From Lytechinus variegatus (lineage: Eukaryota; Echinodermata; Echinoidea; Temnopleuroida; Toxopneustidae): 64,000 nt of DNA. A program made the translations under genes and the position numbers. The notes under the pieces are model-generated. The model saw only the letters and a program-made list of their open reading frames with translations. It made no database searches and had not been told where the DNA came from. This document shows, piece by piece, positions 45,250-58,766 of this stretch. The stretch's first letter is position 1. Each line of letters opens with the position of its first letter. The DNA lies in assembly GCF_018143015.1 (NCBI RefSeq), contig NC_054743.1, forward strand, positions 30,219,934 through 30,283,933, read 5' to 3'.

Positions 45250-45454
45250 AATAAACTAGTCACCAAACAATAAGTATTCCCTAATGGGCATTTCACTAAG
45301 GGAAAATAATTGACGCTTGAAACGGCGAGGGTAAACTCCAGAGAATACATTTATGACAATTCAAATCAAACAAGCTAAATTTACATTCCTTTTAAAGAAG
45401 AAACACGGCTTTGCGAAAAGCCGTATATATTTGTATGTTATAATAATTAATAAA
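45250..45454 (+). terminator. Candidate polyadenylation signals of tetraspanin A
   Basis: AATAAA occurs at 45250-45255 and 45449-45454, about 220 and 420 bases after the stop codon. Confidence 0.5.
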
Positions 45455-46540
45455 AGTTGAATTTCATTTTAAAAAAATCAGGAGAGGGTGTTCTTTCATG
45501 GTGAGGCTATCTTGTCAACACAAAAAAAGTTTGATAAGAGTAAGTCAAACACGACAATAGTTTTATTGATATGGATAGTTTTGGTGGAGATTTATAATTG
45601 GTTCTGTAAATAGAATTACTGTAAAGTCTTTGTGAATATGTCTGTACATAGGTCTGTAGATGTATGTCGCGTTTGAGCCCTTATATCTGTCTCTTGCTTC
45701 ATCTACATCATTGTATAAATACAACCAGATAAGAATTAAGTCAAAGTGATTAACAAAAAGGATTCATTGTTTTATATGCTTCATATTCAGTTGTAATCAT
45801 TTACAGTCTTTCTATACTTGCCAAAAATGTTCGACCGACGTCAAGACTGTATATAAATCAAACCACGATATCAAATGATAACATACAAAATATATACTTC
45901 CAGCATTACATATTAATATCGAACTGTTTAAAAAGTCTCAGTGGCAAGGAACAGTGATCATTCAGATTTAAAATTATCTTGCATTTTATCAGATTAGTTA
46001 CCTTTGAAATGAAGTCTCTGAGTCTCTCTCTCAAAACAAAACTATGTATAAATGACATAGTGATCGGTGTGCAATTGTTATATCAGTCACCTATATCTAC
46101 CTTATAGTTGCTTTGATTAGGACCCAGTAGTTTCTGACTTCATGCAACATATTTTAAAATAATTTAGACCCATTTTTTTTCTCCATGTTGGGTAGACATA
46201 ATACGGATCCCAAACTTCCGATTACCAAATGTATCTATACATCAGAAATAACATGAGAATTTGTACGTTTGATGTCTTTTTTTTATTTGTATAGCACAAT
46301 CTAAAAAAAAAAGATGTATGTGAATATGAAATTCATTTTACTTCCCATGGAGGAATAAATGATGTTCTCTTTCTGTTACCAGCAGATCTAAACGAGGATG
46401 GATAAATTTATTAAGGTCACATCTATTGATTTTGTAATTAACCATGTACGGTATAAAGGATTTATTTTATCCTAATGATTATGTTTTTATTGTACTTGCG
46501 ATGAATGTCTTTGATAAGAAAAATCAATATTATACAATGA
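45455..46540. other. Spacer between tetraspanins A and B, nothing recognised
   Basis: AT-rich; no supported gene or repeat ends. Confidence 0.35.
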
Positions 46541-46702
46541 ATGCACATTTATGAGTGTGTTATGACGATGCAGCACACTCGAGGGTATTTACAATTATGC
46601 GAAAGCAAGAGGCGCTTGCGCCGAGTGCTTTTGCATAATATTGTGAATGCCCGAGAGTTGCTCGCATCGTCACTAACATCACGAATCTTAAAATGTGCAT
46701 TA
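46541..46702. repeat. Palindrome with ~60-bp arms
   Basis: GTTATGACGATGC..CTCGAGGGTATT..CAATTATGC at left is mirrored by GCATAATATTGTGAATGCCCGAGAG..GCATCGTCACTAAC at right. Outer words ATGCACATTT and AAATGTGCAT extend the symmetry. Confidence 0.75.
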
Positions 46703-46705
46703 ATT

Positions 46706-47073
46706 GTTTTATAAAACGGGTCGGCAAAAAGAATTTTTCATGGAAATCTTGTTCAAATCCCTCCAACTTGTGTACGATCGCACAGACGAAGAGATCACAA
46801 GACTATCAATTATGACATCACAGGCGTATCTACTATGCGCGCCTAAGTAAGCGCATCAAAATCCTAGCCAGCCTCTTTTACTGAACGCGTATCAGTTTTT
46901 ACGTGCTATTGGAACTAATGCTGCACAAAAATTGCATAGTGCTGCACAAAAAATGCACAGTGCTGCACGAAAAATGCACGACTGGAAGGTTGCGCATAAT
47001 TAAAGCATGAACACGTGACTTGAATACGCACTCACCATTGGCTACATCCTTGAACCCGTTTTATAAAAAATCT
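46706..47073. mobile_element. MITE with TTTTATAAAACGGGT ends and internal 22-bp tandem repeat
   Basis: TTTTATAAAACGGGT (46708) and ACCCGTTTTATAAAA (47057) are perfect inverted copies. Inside, about 46922-46983 holds three tandem units of the type CTGCACAAAAAATGCACAGTG. The palindrome at 46541-46702 abuts it. Confidence 0.65.
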
Positions 47074-48129
47074 TAATAACAATTATCCAAGAGGTTTGGA
47101 AAAAAAGAGATTGACAATAAATTATTTTCTATTCAAAAGATGCAAGAATAGTGGTTGTTATGTATTTTATATTTAATTAACATGGTAATGCATTGTTGGT
47201 TCATGAAAATGTTTTTAAATTAAGAGAAAGATGAAAAATAATGCATCAGAATTCACGAATGGAATGAAAAATCGGAGAAGGAAAAGAAAGGATCTAGTAA
47301 GAAAGAGAGAAGGGAACGAGAAATGTGCTCGAGAGGGGAAGGGAAGAAATGAAAGAGTGTATGTGCGTGGCCCTAGAATTGTGCTAGGTGTGAAAAAATT
47401 AGAAATGTAAGTAAAAAGACAAACATTTGTGTTGAAACCTTTATTTCTTTATTTTTTTGGGGGGGTGTCAATTTTTTAGGGGAAACGACTCGGCCTTCAT
47501 TTTGTAGTGAAACTTTTTTTTTGGCTTGTCAAATTAATTTCAGCACCCCACCAAAAATAGTTTCCATGACCCTGTGTGTGTTGTGCGTGTATATATTTGG
47601 ATTTTAGGGTGTGTGTGTGAGAGAGACATATAAGGGGATGGGATTTGCGGTTTGAGTGAGTGGATGTGGGTGAGAAAGAAAAAGAGGTGATCGAGGTCAA
47701 ATTTGATTAAGTACTTACAGATAACAGAGATAAAAGGTTAGGTTTTATCATATTCACTAATGATTTAATTCTTTATTTATTATGTACATTAGTATTTCAT
47801 AATATGAAAACGAAATAGAAATTGTAATCTAGGTATATTAATAAATTCATTTGCTCTTTTTATCATTAACCCTAAAGGAAATCACAAATAAATGGCATTG
47901 AGAGAATCAATATATGGTGTTAATTTTGGTATATGCTGTGCTTTACATGCCTCCACATTTGGGAATCTCGTTTTTGACCGGTGAGGTAATTTTTGATAAA
48001 ACACAAGAACAATCACTAAAAAAGGAAATATCAGTATGGGCAAAATGGATATCTCCAGTTATATTTTTCCATACATAAGAGTAAGTGAACTTATTTTAGG
48101 CCATTGCGGGGTGCAATCATAATAAATCA
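47074..48129. other. Spacer, nothing recognised
   Basis: AT-rich with short GT and GA runs near 47570-47630. No supported gene. Confidence 0.35.
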
Positions 48130-48145
48130 TTAAAAAATATCTCAC

Positions 48146-49802
48146 TATGGTGTGCGAGGGAAGGCCTTGGACTGGTTCAGGAGCTACTTCTTCAACGGAC
48201 AACAATACGTGTTTGTTAAAGATCACAACTCAAATTTGAAATATGTTAAATGTGAAGTCCCCCAGGGTAGCTTATTGGGCCCACTTCTTTTCACAATTTA
48301 TTGAAATGATTTCTGTAGATCATCCAAAATATTGTCCCTTATCTTGTTTGCAGATGATTCGACCTTATTTTTTTCTCATCAAAATCCACAAACTTTAGTT
48401 GATATTATCAATTCTGAACATATTAATGTTACTGAATGGATAAGAGCCAATCGATTATCCTTGAACCTTAACAAAACAAAATACATGTTATTTATTAATT
48501 CCATAGACAAGTTACCGGTGAATATTATGTTTGATAACACCCCATTACAAATGGTACCTTACACCAAATTTCTTGGAATAACAGTTGACAGTAAACTTTC
48601 TTGGAAAAATCATGTTGAAAATATATCCAAAATAATTTCACGAAATATAGGTATTATTAATAGGCTAAAATTTTGCATTCCCTCCACATCATTGATCATG
48701 CTGTACTCATCCTTAATCTTGCCTTATTTAGATTACGGGATTCTTATTTGGGATACCCATCAATATTTATTAGATAAATTGTTGCTTTTACAAAAGAAAG
48801 CACTTCGTATTATTTTTAGTACATGTTTCCGTTCTCATACGGACCCACTTTTTATAGAAAGTAAACTGCTGAAAGTCAAAGACCTGTATTTACTACAGTT
48901 AGGGAACTTCATGTATAGTTATAATAATAATGCACTTACACATATTTTTGATGCCATGTTCCCTAAAAATCAATTTTATCATAACTACCCCACGAGACAC
49001 TCTGACGAACTTCACATTCCACTTTACAGAACTTTACAGGCCAAAAATACATTCCTATTCAACGGTCCTAAATTCTGGAACTCACTTGCTAATAATATTA
49101 AAGACAGTGTCTCCTTAAATTTATTCAAACGTAAACTCAAACTTATTCTGCTTAATTCCTATAATTCTTCGCAACGGAATTAACACTTCATTATCATGAT
49201 TATAATCCTTACATTTTTAACTTTTATTGTTTTATCTTTTTTTTCATCTGATATTATCTTTTTTCATCTGATATTGTCCAGTTACATCATCTTTTGTTAT
49301 TTCACCAGATCGAGCTTGTTCATGGTCAGTCCTTTCCCATTCTTAGTTTTCCTCCTTTTTAAAAAACTAGTTATCTTGTCTTGTACTGTCCTGTCTCTTG
49401 TTTTGTCTTGTCTTCTATGTCTTGTCATCCCCTCTTTCTGTTTTTTCTTTTGTCTTGCGCAACATATCCTTTACAACGAAGACATCTTTGTGTGAAAAGC
49501 TCTGTTCAGTAATTATGTTTGCATCAATATGATTTCTTTTGTTCTCTTTTTCTTTCCTACATGCATGTACGCATATAACAATAAGTCAACGATAATCTCT
49601 TCATTTCCAAGGGGGATCCACACTTTACAAGCTTTGCTTTTTAGTGGATCCCCTCATTTCCATTTATGATCTATATTATACTGTTTTTTCTGTTTTACGA
49701 AGTAAGAATGCCCTATAAAATTGTACTTGATTTGTACTTCTTTATATTACATTCTATTATGTTTTGAATGGAAATGAAATAAAGAATTGAATTGAATTGA
49801 AA
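48146..49802 (+). mobile_element. 5'-truncated LINE (CR1/L2-like non-LTR retrotransposon), reverse transcriptase 3' part
   Basis: Homology starts at YGVRGKALDWFRSYF (48146), then CEVPQGSLLGPLLFTIY. An in-frame TGA lies at 48302-48304, where the family has an IND-type sequence, and the same frame continues to 49183. Past the stop come LFADDSTLF (catalytic ADD), NLNKTKYMLF, KFLGITVDSKLSWKNHV and a C-terminal GPKFWNSLANNIKDS. The endonuclease and N-terminal RT are absent. The 3' UTR runs to a tail of GAATT/ATTGA repeats at about 49784-49802, as CR1/L2-type elements often have. The body is otherwise open, so the insertion may be fairly young, but it cannot make a whole RT. It lies between tetraspanins A and B in sense orientation. 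Confidence 0.88.
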
Positions 49803-50987
49803 TTTGAAATCATTCATTTCTTTAATCGTATAACCCCAAATACATTATTTAAAAGAAATCACTTGTAGATAATTTATCAACGACATTCAAACTCTCCCAA
49901 TACACAAAACCCCGATTCAAACAGAAGAAAATCATTAAATTACTGATCCACACACACACACACACCCTATTCGATGCACACATCCCCATTCAATTTTATC
50001 AAAATGGCCCATGAGAATTGTATAACAAACAAGTGTGCGTGTGGGCAGGGGGGGGGGGGAATCCATGATGCCAATTTTTATTTCTCTACATTATTATCCC
50101 TATCACAGCTTTATATGTAAACAGTCCCATCATCTATTCAGAGCACAAAGATATCCATAAATGATCTTTGTACTTTGCATTTTTAATGTACAAAAGTCTG
50201 CGACAATATAAGTCAAATATTAACATAATGGCTCGTGCAAAATTATGTTTATTGTAATTGCACAGTGTTCCATATGCGGCATATGATGACAGCTTTTTTG
50301 TGTCTCGTGACTGATGTAGCCCAAGTCACACGCAACTTGATGTTACCCTTAAACAATACGATAGTAAATATACCGAGTTAAAAAGAAAATAAAAGAAAAC
50401 AGGCGGAAGGTAGAAAAATAGCAGGAGTAGAATCAGCAGCAACAGCAACAACAACCAAAATTGTTGTCTTCAAATAATCAAATGTAAATTCATATTTACA
50501 TTAATTAATTACATACATGTATACAAGAAGGGTAATCAAAGGGGAATAAAAATAATATTAATAAATAAAATAATGTCATTAATTTGACTCGTTTAGGCCG
50601 AGGTTATCTAATCCTTTTGGATTCCCCCTGTTTTTTTTTAAATAGGATAAATTTTTGCAGCTCACGAGCTGCCCTTTAGCATTTCAAACAGTGGGAAAAA
50701 AACAGTCCAACATCGAATTACCTAATCATCGCCATTAGATGCCAATATCATCGCCACGACATGGCGATATCATCGCTCTGCTAGACCGATAGTGCATTGG
50801 AACTGATGTAGCAAGGTGTTCATAACCAGCAGGTCACACTGACTATGTGAATCGTTTGTTTGAAGCTCCTCGAAACAACTGTCACAGAGGCACTTGATCT
50901 GGCTTTATTCGAGACACTTTAGAAGGTCATTGTGTTGCTCACTCTTTTCTGATCGTTCCAGTCGCTGCTCTAGATTTGAAAATCAAA
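49803..50987. other. Upstream region of tetraspanin B
   Basis: CA repeats at 49951-49965 and a G-run at 50048-50060. No TATA box is evident before the ATG at 50988. No other gene recognised. Confidence 0.35.
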
Positions 50988-53900
50988 ATGGTTGCGGGCT
51001 GTGGGCCAAAGATTGCCAAACTTTTCCTGTTCATCTTCAACTTCTGTCTTTGGGTGAGTAGGGCCTATACTTTATCCAATATCATGTAGGTTCAGTTATA
51101 TCAACATTGCAGTTATAATACTCTTATGGATACATGCAGCATTTACTTGAGGTGGTTTACATATATGTACTGTCATTTATGGCGCCGTCGTATTTCCCCA
51201 ATGGCGGTCATACAGCGAGTCGAAAACAGCCGTTAAAAAATACAAATGAATAAAATGGCCGTTCGCGACAATGTTCGACTCGCCATACGGGCGCCGTGGA
51301 GGAAATATGACAGCAGAAACAGTTCCTATTGCATGTTAGGTGTTAGCATTTGTTAAACATTGTTTATAAGCCTTGAGTTTCCAACCCAACAATATGATAA
51401 AAACACTGAGATTACTCACAAGCTAACCTTAACAATTAATTTCTTTAAAAAAATTAGACGATCAAACTGTTCAGAATTCTTCTCTTGCATTGAAGTGAAG
51501 ATTTCCCAAATGCCTGTTTCGTCACCTGTGTTGTGAGGTGATTTACCCTTCATTGTGTTTCAGTTTCAAACTGTTGAATTACGTTAATTTGTCACGGATG
51601 AATGGTTGTAGAAGTCTTTAAAGGGGTATATCAGCCTGAAAATATTACGATTTGAACAGTTAAAAAAACAGACAACCAAAACACTCAAAATTTGATCAAA
51701 ATCGGACAAGAAGCAACAAAGTTATGGCATTTCTGGTGAAACAGTTCAGGCACGTCTTCATGAATATTCAATAAGCAAACTGATGATGTCATATACTCAC
51801 TTGTTCTTTGCATTTATTCTTTGAAATTTTATTCATTTTCCCCCTTCAAGAACGAGAAATATGGGGATAACAACCGGTTAAAAGTGCATTAGATATTCAT
51901 TGCTGCAACTTATTTCATTACAAGGGAGACATATCATTCACACATGTATGAAAAAAATAAAAAATCTGATTTCATGTAATAACACAAGAAAACGGAAAGT
52001 GGGGATCTGACGTAATCAGTCCATCTAATGAATATTCATGATGATGTGCATATAACTGATTTCACAATATATTGCTAAATCTTAAAATTCAATAACTTCG
52101 CTATTTGTTATCACATTAGGATGAAATTTGCAGCACTTTACTTTGTGAATTTTACTTTATTTAGATATAAATATTTCCATCCCGGATCGTCCGTTAAGAT
52201 TGTTGTTTTCCTTTTTTGAAGTCTTGATATGTTTTGTCAGGTAAAACACACCTTAATCCATTCAGACACGATTATGGATTCTGTCACACAGAAGTCAGAG
52301 GAAAAATCGATTTGCAGAAAGTTTTGGGAAAATCCAAAGGACATATAATAAATCTATCATTTTTTCTTCCACTTAACAGCTATGCGGTGTCGTCTTGATT
52401 GGTGGGGGAAGTTATGTTGCTGCTAAGCACAATGACTACGAAGATCTCTTTGCAGACAACGCCATTCTGACAGTATCGTGGATCGCTATCGGTATCGGTT
52501 TGTTCATTTTTGTGGTCGGATTCTCAGGATGTTGTGGCGCCATGAAAGAGAGCTCTTGCCTTCTTAAACTGGTAAGAATGATAATTGGCAAATTTACACT
52601 AAACGAAAGCCTTCTTGAACATCTAACGTCATTGGCATGATGGGGGGGGGGAGGCTGGACGCTGCATTGAGGGAAGGGGGCAAGTCCCCCCCCCCCCCCG
52701 AAATTTTGGAAACATTTTTTTACTATAAAATTTTCAATAAATTCACCAAAGTTGTAAACAAATGCGTTCAGTTTTCAATGAAGAAAATGCTTAAGTCGAC
52801 AAACTCGATCTCTTCGCCCCCTCCCTTTTGATTTTCTGAATTGTTTATGCTGATGATGACGGTAGTGATGGAAAGGTTGATGGTCATGATGATAAAGATG
52901 ATGGGGATAATGATGATCAAGTGCATGGCAAAGATGATGAGGAAGAGTAGGTGGATCCCTAGGAGGATAAGACGACGATCCTGATGATGACCATGAACAT
53001 AATAAAGAAGACTACCATATATTGTGACAAATTTGGTGGTCATGTGATAATGTTGGTATAGTGATGCTGGTGGGTAAGCTTTGGTGAAGTTGATGATATC
53101 AATCACAATAATGATAACGATTATTTGCATGGTGGAGCTGCTCTGTGACTTTATCCATCCGATATGTACCCAATATTTGTATAAGGATGTTTGGTTAATA
53201 TTATTTTGTCAATTTTCAAGTGAGTAATGTACATTTCTTTGAATATTGGCAAAACTCTCTCATTTCATCTTTTAACCAAAGATGCCTTATCTTATTGCAT
53301 TATCTTTCTGCAGTACTTTTTCTTTGTTCTGCTGATAGTATTGGCTGAAGGGTCTTTGGGGATCGTTACATTTGTGTTTAGCGGTGATGTAAGTATTTTG
53401 TTTTTCGTTGTAATCATTAACACTATTCCATTATCAATTCTCTAAAAACCAGCCCATTTTACAGTGCGTATAAAAAAAACGGGATAGATTTGAAAAGTCT
53501 ATAAAATTTTTGTTTCAAATTATGATCTCTATATCTTGGTGTCAATGTGTGCTCTGAAGTCTTATCCTTCAAATGCCATTAAAATAGTTTAGTTTCGTTC
53601 ATGCTTGAGCGAACACGGAATGTTTTTGTCTGGGGTTAAAAAGGAGGCTTGCGCCAAATTGGCATAAAATGATAAATAGGATGGTCGGACTTCTTGCTAA
53701 TCAGCAGACTTCCTCTTAACCCTTTCATTATCTTTTTCATAATTTTCGGATTATCCTGTCAAAATTCTCTTCCGAATCTGCTTATTTGCTTGAATATTTC
53801 TTTTGTTGTTCCTTTTTATATGTTCTCTTTTAGCTTTATATTCCTTCTTTAGGCAAACCCCCCCCCCCCCCGAAATATGGGAGAGCGTGTTCGTTTGTTC

Positions 53901-56900
53901 AAATCCTTTAATTGTGTGTAACAAAGGTTATGGTGCCTTTAAACAGTGGCATATAAAAATCATGACCAAGAAAAAAAAGTGGAAAGAAAAAGTAACAGAA
54001 AACATAGAAAACGAAATATGATATCATTTTCTGAGTATTATGTCAATATCACAAAATTAGATATTTTAATAAAAAAGTGGAAATTTTTGCTTTTTGCTCG
54101 CTTCAGAACTTTTTAATTAATTTTACTTGATCTGCAATATCTTGCTCCTTCACAAACTACTCAAGTCACCATTGCCATTGAAAGACATGAGTTCTTTCAT
54201 GTTTGTCCTGTCGAGAACATAATTAAACTTGGTGAAGGATTCAATAACCCCTTGAAAATTGATTCATGTCTTTTAAAGGTACCATAACTTAATTTGTTTC
54301 ACATAATAAAATGATTTGAATAATTACAAATTCTTATGATTATTATGGATACTATTAACATTATTATCATCACTACTATCATTATAAGTATCATTATTAT
54401 TTTATTATAATTATTATAATTATTATGATCATGTTATTATTGTCATTATTAGTATTATTATCATTATTGTTATTATTATTTTATTTTTCATTCATTTATC
54501 TATCTTTTTATTCATTTGTCTATTCATTGTTATTATTTATTACTATCATTATTATTATCATTATTTTTATTATCATCATTATCATCATCATTGCCATCAT
54601 CATGATCATGATTACAAACATCCAAATATCTAATTTTATCCTCGTTTTCACTTATTTTTTTTGTTTATCTTTCTTTTTTAATATTTCCCTCTTTCTCGTC
54701 CTCCCCATCTTCAACTTTTTATGTTATTCTCTTCCTCCATTTGTGACTCCCTCGTACACTTCTCTCCTCTTTCCTTCTGTCTCATTCTCCCACCCCCTCT
54801 CTCCCTCTGCCTCTCTATAGATCGAGGATAGTATGACGAAGGGCATGCAAGAGTCTATCAATGAGAATTATGGTTTGAAAGAAGGCACAACCGAAGTGAT
54901 CGATGATGTTCAGAAAACGGTAATATAACTTAACATTTATTTAGTAACTTAAAATTATGATAAAATAATTTGTAATTTTGAGAAATGTTTAATTGCTGGG
55001 CCATTTTGCTGAAAGCAACGTTGAATATATACTAACACGGTAATTTAAGATCGTCATTCCAGTTGGCAAAATAGCTTAACCAAACATTTTTTTTTTTTCA
55101 ATTTAACTACATCTATCTGATTCGAATTCCATAATTGTTTGAGGAAATTAAACATGTGCTTTTCAAAATTATAATTTTTCTTTAACTTTCCATTAATATT
55201 GCGACTTTCATTCATGCCACATCGCCTTTGGGAAGTTTTAGGGCTCCAAAGTGAAAAGTAGAAGATTCTTTAATTCTAATGCCAAGTTTTGCTTCAATTA
55301 TTGCTTTAATATTGAATGTCATATGCTAAAATAGGCAATCTAATAGTTCTACTTCTGATTTGTTGACCTCTACTTTTTTGTGGCGAGGTGTATGCTGCAC
55401 TGGCGAAATACGTTCGATGTATATGTAATGCAAACTACTACATTTCTTCAAGAAATATCAATTTGATTTTTTATATTAATCATCCTTTAAAATATCTATA
55501 GCTATGACAATTGTCGGTCAGAAAAAGTAAGTAACAGTTGTAATATGGAAAAAAGGGTTAACGTACTTTGTCATTTCTTACCAATTTTTTTTTAGTTTCA
55601 TTGTTGCGGTGCTACTGGATACGGGGATTACAAGACTTCTAAGCACCTGCAAGAAGGGTTGGCTGTACCAGGATCGTGCTGTAAAGAGCCAGGGTGCGAT
55701 ACCAGTGGACCTAAAGGAAACCCTTATAATCAACGTGCTATCTGGACAGAAGTGAGTAATACCATGGAGCTATTACAAGCTTCATGGTAATACAGTCGAG
55801 GTTTTGCAACAGGAGGCATGGTTTTTAAGTTTTATAAGAACATATTAAAAATGATAGTGTCAAAAAAGAAGGAAAAATGAAAGGATTTAAGGGGCAAATG
55901 GAATAAGTAGGATAGCCGAGTATTGAAAAGAGGAACCCGGTACGTTTAAATTTGGTTTGATTATATACCATCCAATCAAAAATATTGTTTCAACATCGGT
56001 TTCTAAAACCATTATAGGAGATCATTTTATTACGCGACTTGTCATTATTTTTTAGCTAAAACTTTTATTTCCACCTTTGTGATATACTATTTCTAGTCTC
56101 TTGATTTTAGTTGTAAACATGCATATATATATATATTTTTTCTCTTTCTGAAAGGGTTGTGTGCATGCCACGAAAGACACCATCAAGAATCATTACCTTG
56201 CTATAGGAGGAGCAGCGTTCGGTCTTCTTATTTTTGAGGTATAGTATCATTCACAGTTTTTCTTACATTTAAAAACTTGAGAAAACAGAAGAACGAAAGA
56301 AGCAATTCGGTGACAATTTTGCGAAATACAGTATGGTATAATTGTAAAGCTTTGCAAACCAACCTACAATTAGTAACGCATAATGTGATGCTACTATCGT
56401 CTATACAGGATGTATTTTCATCAAATATTTCTTTCAAAAATTTAGTTAAATATTATTGTTGAAATATGTTTACCATGACTCTGTATGATATTCATAGCAA
56501 GGAATGGATTTTGGACCATCAACGTGATCAATTAAGACAGAGATAAAGATATTGTTTGACAAATCATTGTGAATGATCTAAATATCTGAATGTTGGGTAT
56601 TTGGTATTATACATCAAAAGACGATCATATTAATAATGTGAAAATTTTTAGGCTGGACAAGCAATTCATTAACACAATGAAAATCCTGTCATTTAAGATA
56701 TTCTTACCTTTTTCCCTTGATTTATTGCAATTTAGTTAATTTTTTAGCTCTGTAAAATAAATACATCACAAGAAAAATATCAATAAAACTGTATGAATAA
56801 GGCCTATAATTATTATTTATACAACGTTGATATCCAACAAAGGTATTAAGCATACATAACAATATAAAAGATATACGACGCGTCAATCTTGTCATTTTTT

Positions 56901-57080
56901 CTTAATGATTCGAGTCCGATTATGATAAAAGGCTCTTCAAGATCATTTTTACCCAACTTAAATCTCGCTAAAACTAAATTTTTCTTTTTTTTTCTCCCTA
57001 TCATTTTACAGATTATAACGATGGTATTTGCTTGCTGTGTCATAAAAGGAATCGACAACGGTTATGAAAAATACGCATAA
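50988..57080 (+). CDS. Tetraspanin B, seven exons, 246 aa
   Basis: Exons 50988-51053, 52380-52571, 53314-53388, 54821-54919, 55596-55751, 56155-56238 and 57012-57080, all phase 0 with GT..AG introns. Exons 1-4 and 6 have exactly the sizes of tetraspanin A; exon 5 is 18 nt shorter and exon 7 is 3 nt shorter. Four membrane segments. The large loop has FHCCG (C147, C148), GSCC (C172, C173), C178 and C198: six cysteines, as in A. Unlike A, the large loop has no N-x-S/T sequon. The tail ends GYEKYA. N-terminus MVAGCGPKIAKLFLFIFNF is shared with the third copy at 62711. Introns carry a TTAA-bounded foldback element (intron 1), a G/C-rich hAT-like remnant near 52637-52825 (intron 2) and a TTA-rich microsatellite (intron 3). 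Ligands and cell type cannot be inferred. Confidence 0.92.
51618..52197. mobile_element. TTAA-bounded foldback element in tetraspanin B intron 1, 580 bp
   Basis: It begins TTAAAGGGGTATATCAGCC and ends CCCGGATCGTCCGTTAA. Arms share ATCAAAATCGGACAAG, TTCATGAATATTCA and GATGATGTCATA with their complements. It ends 182 bp before exon 2. Confidence 0.8.
52637..52825. repeat. G-run to C-run transposon remnant in tetraspanin B intron 2
   Basis: GGGGGGGGGAGGCTGGACGC, AAGGGGGCAAGTCCCCCC and a terminal CGCCCCCTCCC resemble degenerate hAT-like ends. No target duplication found. Confidence 0.4.
54340..54610. repeat. TTA/ATC-rich microsatellite in tetraspanin B intron 3
   Basis: Irregular TTATTA, ATCATT and CATCAT triplets. 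Followed by a pyrimidine-rich stretch (CTCCC, TCTCTC) reaching the exon 4 acceptor. Confidence 0.85.
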
Positions 57081-58430
57081 AAGATTTTTTTTTCATTTTG
57101 GAAGTTGGTGATACAGTCCCACTCATTCATCTTGGTCAACAAAACCGACGCCTCAAGATAGAACTGTACAAATATCATGAATATAAACGGAACTCCAACC
57201 AAGCTTGGATGGGACATGTCAGACAAAGTTTATGTTAAACCCATCTCCTTACATATTTCATACAAGTATTACTGGACCATTTCAATAATACGTTCCCCTT
57301 CGTATGTTGTTCAAGCGGGCCCTGCGTTTTACTTTTTCATTGCCCCTCGTAGTAATATATTTCTAATATACACCCCATTTTTTCGATTGAAGCTGGTCAT
57401 GACCGGTCAATTGTGCTACTTGATATTATAAATATGACATCATTTTGAAGAAAAAAAAATTCTTTGGTTCACAAGCAGTGTCGGAATTTATACAATATCG
57501 TTAATCGTTCAAACAACCCGAATGTGTACCAAATATACGATATATCTATTATAATAATCACACAACCAAGGAGAAATGTTAGACAAAATATTTAAAAAAA
57601 TAATAATAAACCTGCATGGAAAACAAAATAATCATCTTATAGTCTTGGAGAAATTGCCGATGTACATCATTTATTGCTTTTGCAAATGTCTCATAAAAAT
57701 TATGACCACTCATCCAAATATCTTAATGTTATAAACTATACATTGCGGATTTTATACGAATGGATAAATTAATGTTTTCACTAGTGTTGATCTAATGATT
57801 GCTGTTGCATTGTATAGAATTCGGGAATTAAAATCAACTTTGAAATGAAGTTTAAAAGGTTAAAAGTTGACAGATAATAGAGACACTCGTCATTTCTTAT
57901 AAGGAACTTTATTTTCATACCTATACTTGTTTTGTATTTTGTTTTATATTACTTTATTTGAAGAACAAGAGAAAATCAGGAATGGCTTTGAAATAATTAT
58001 AACCTGCTCCACTATTTTACCTTTATGTAAGTTTAACCTTTCCTCTGTAATTCTACATCGTGAATATGTTGATTTTGAGATCAACAGTAAAACTTCAGCG
58101 CTAATATTTAAATCGATCAGAATCTTAGAAAACATGTTAAATGTAAGTGAGCATGAATTATCCTTGACCTAAACCAGCTTCGAAGTAAATATTTTTTGTT
58201 CTTTCACTTCTTCTATTTGATTGGCTCTCTTATGGATTTAAAATGTTCAACGTATTGAAATAATTCAATTGTCTTGAAAAGGAAACAATATCATTATTTT
58301 TTTATTTTTTTAATTCCTTGTTTCTAATTTAGAGATAGTGAAACTTGAGTTTGTTCACAAATATACGAGTTAACACATTGCAGTTGAGGCATTTATATTA
58401 TTTCCTTTACTTTTTTTATCATTCTTGAGC
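57081..58430. other. 3' flank of tetraspanin B and spacer
   Basis: An AATAAA-type signal lies in AATAATAATAAACC near 57605. Otherwise nothing recognised. Confidence 0.35.
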
Positions 58431-58479
58431 GTTAATATAAGATCGATAGATATTGTCGAGTGAGGAATATCATACACAC

Positions 58480-58760
58480 ACGGGAGGGCAGCGTGAAAGG
58501 AGGAAAAGTTGGAAAGGGATAGAAGAGAGTGGGCAGTTTTAGAATGCCAGAGTTGCGAGGAGAATACATAAGAATGAGACAAAAAAGGGGGGCGAGGGAA
58601 GAGAACTTGGGTGATGCAAGATGCATTTTATGTCCGAGAAAAAGAGAGAGCGATGGAGGGAGGAAGAAGGAAAGAGAGAGGGAGGGATGAATGGAGGAGG
58701 GTGAGAGAGAGGAGGGAGAGGGAGAGAAACGGGTGAAAATGGAAGAGAGAATGATGGGAA
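58480..58760. repeat. Polypurine GAGGGA/GAGAGA tract
   Basis: Almost entirely purine on the plus strand (GAGAGAGGGAGGGA, GGAGGGAGAGG). The overlapping Ser/Pro/Leu-rich minus-strand frames are artefacts. Confidence 0.8.
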
Positions 58761-58766
58761 TCGCAA

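Noticed and set aside
49196-49495. Phe/Leu-rich 99-codon frame after the LINE RT
   Set aside because: It lies in the T-rich 3' UTR of the LINE and has low-complexity composition.
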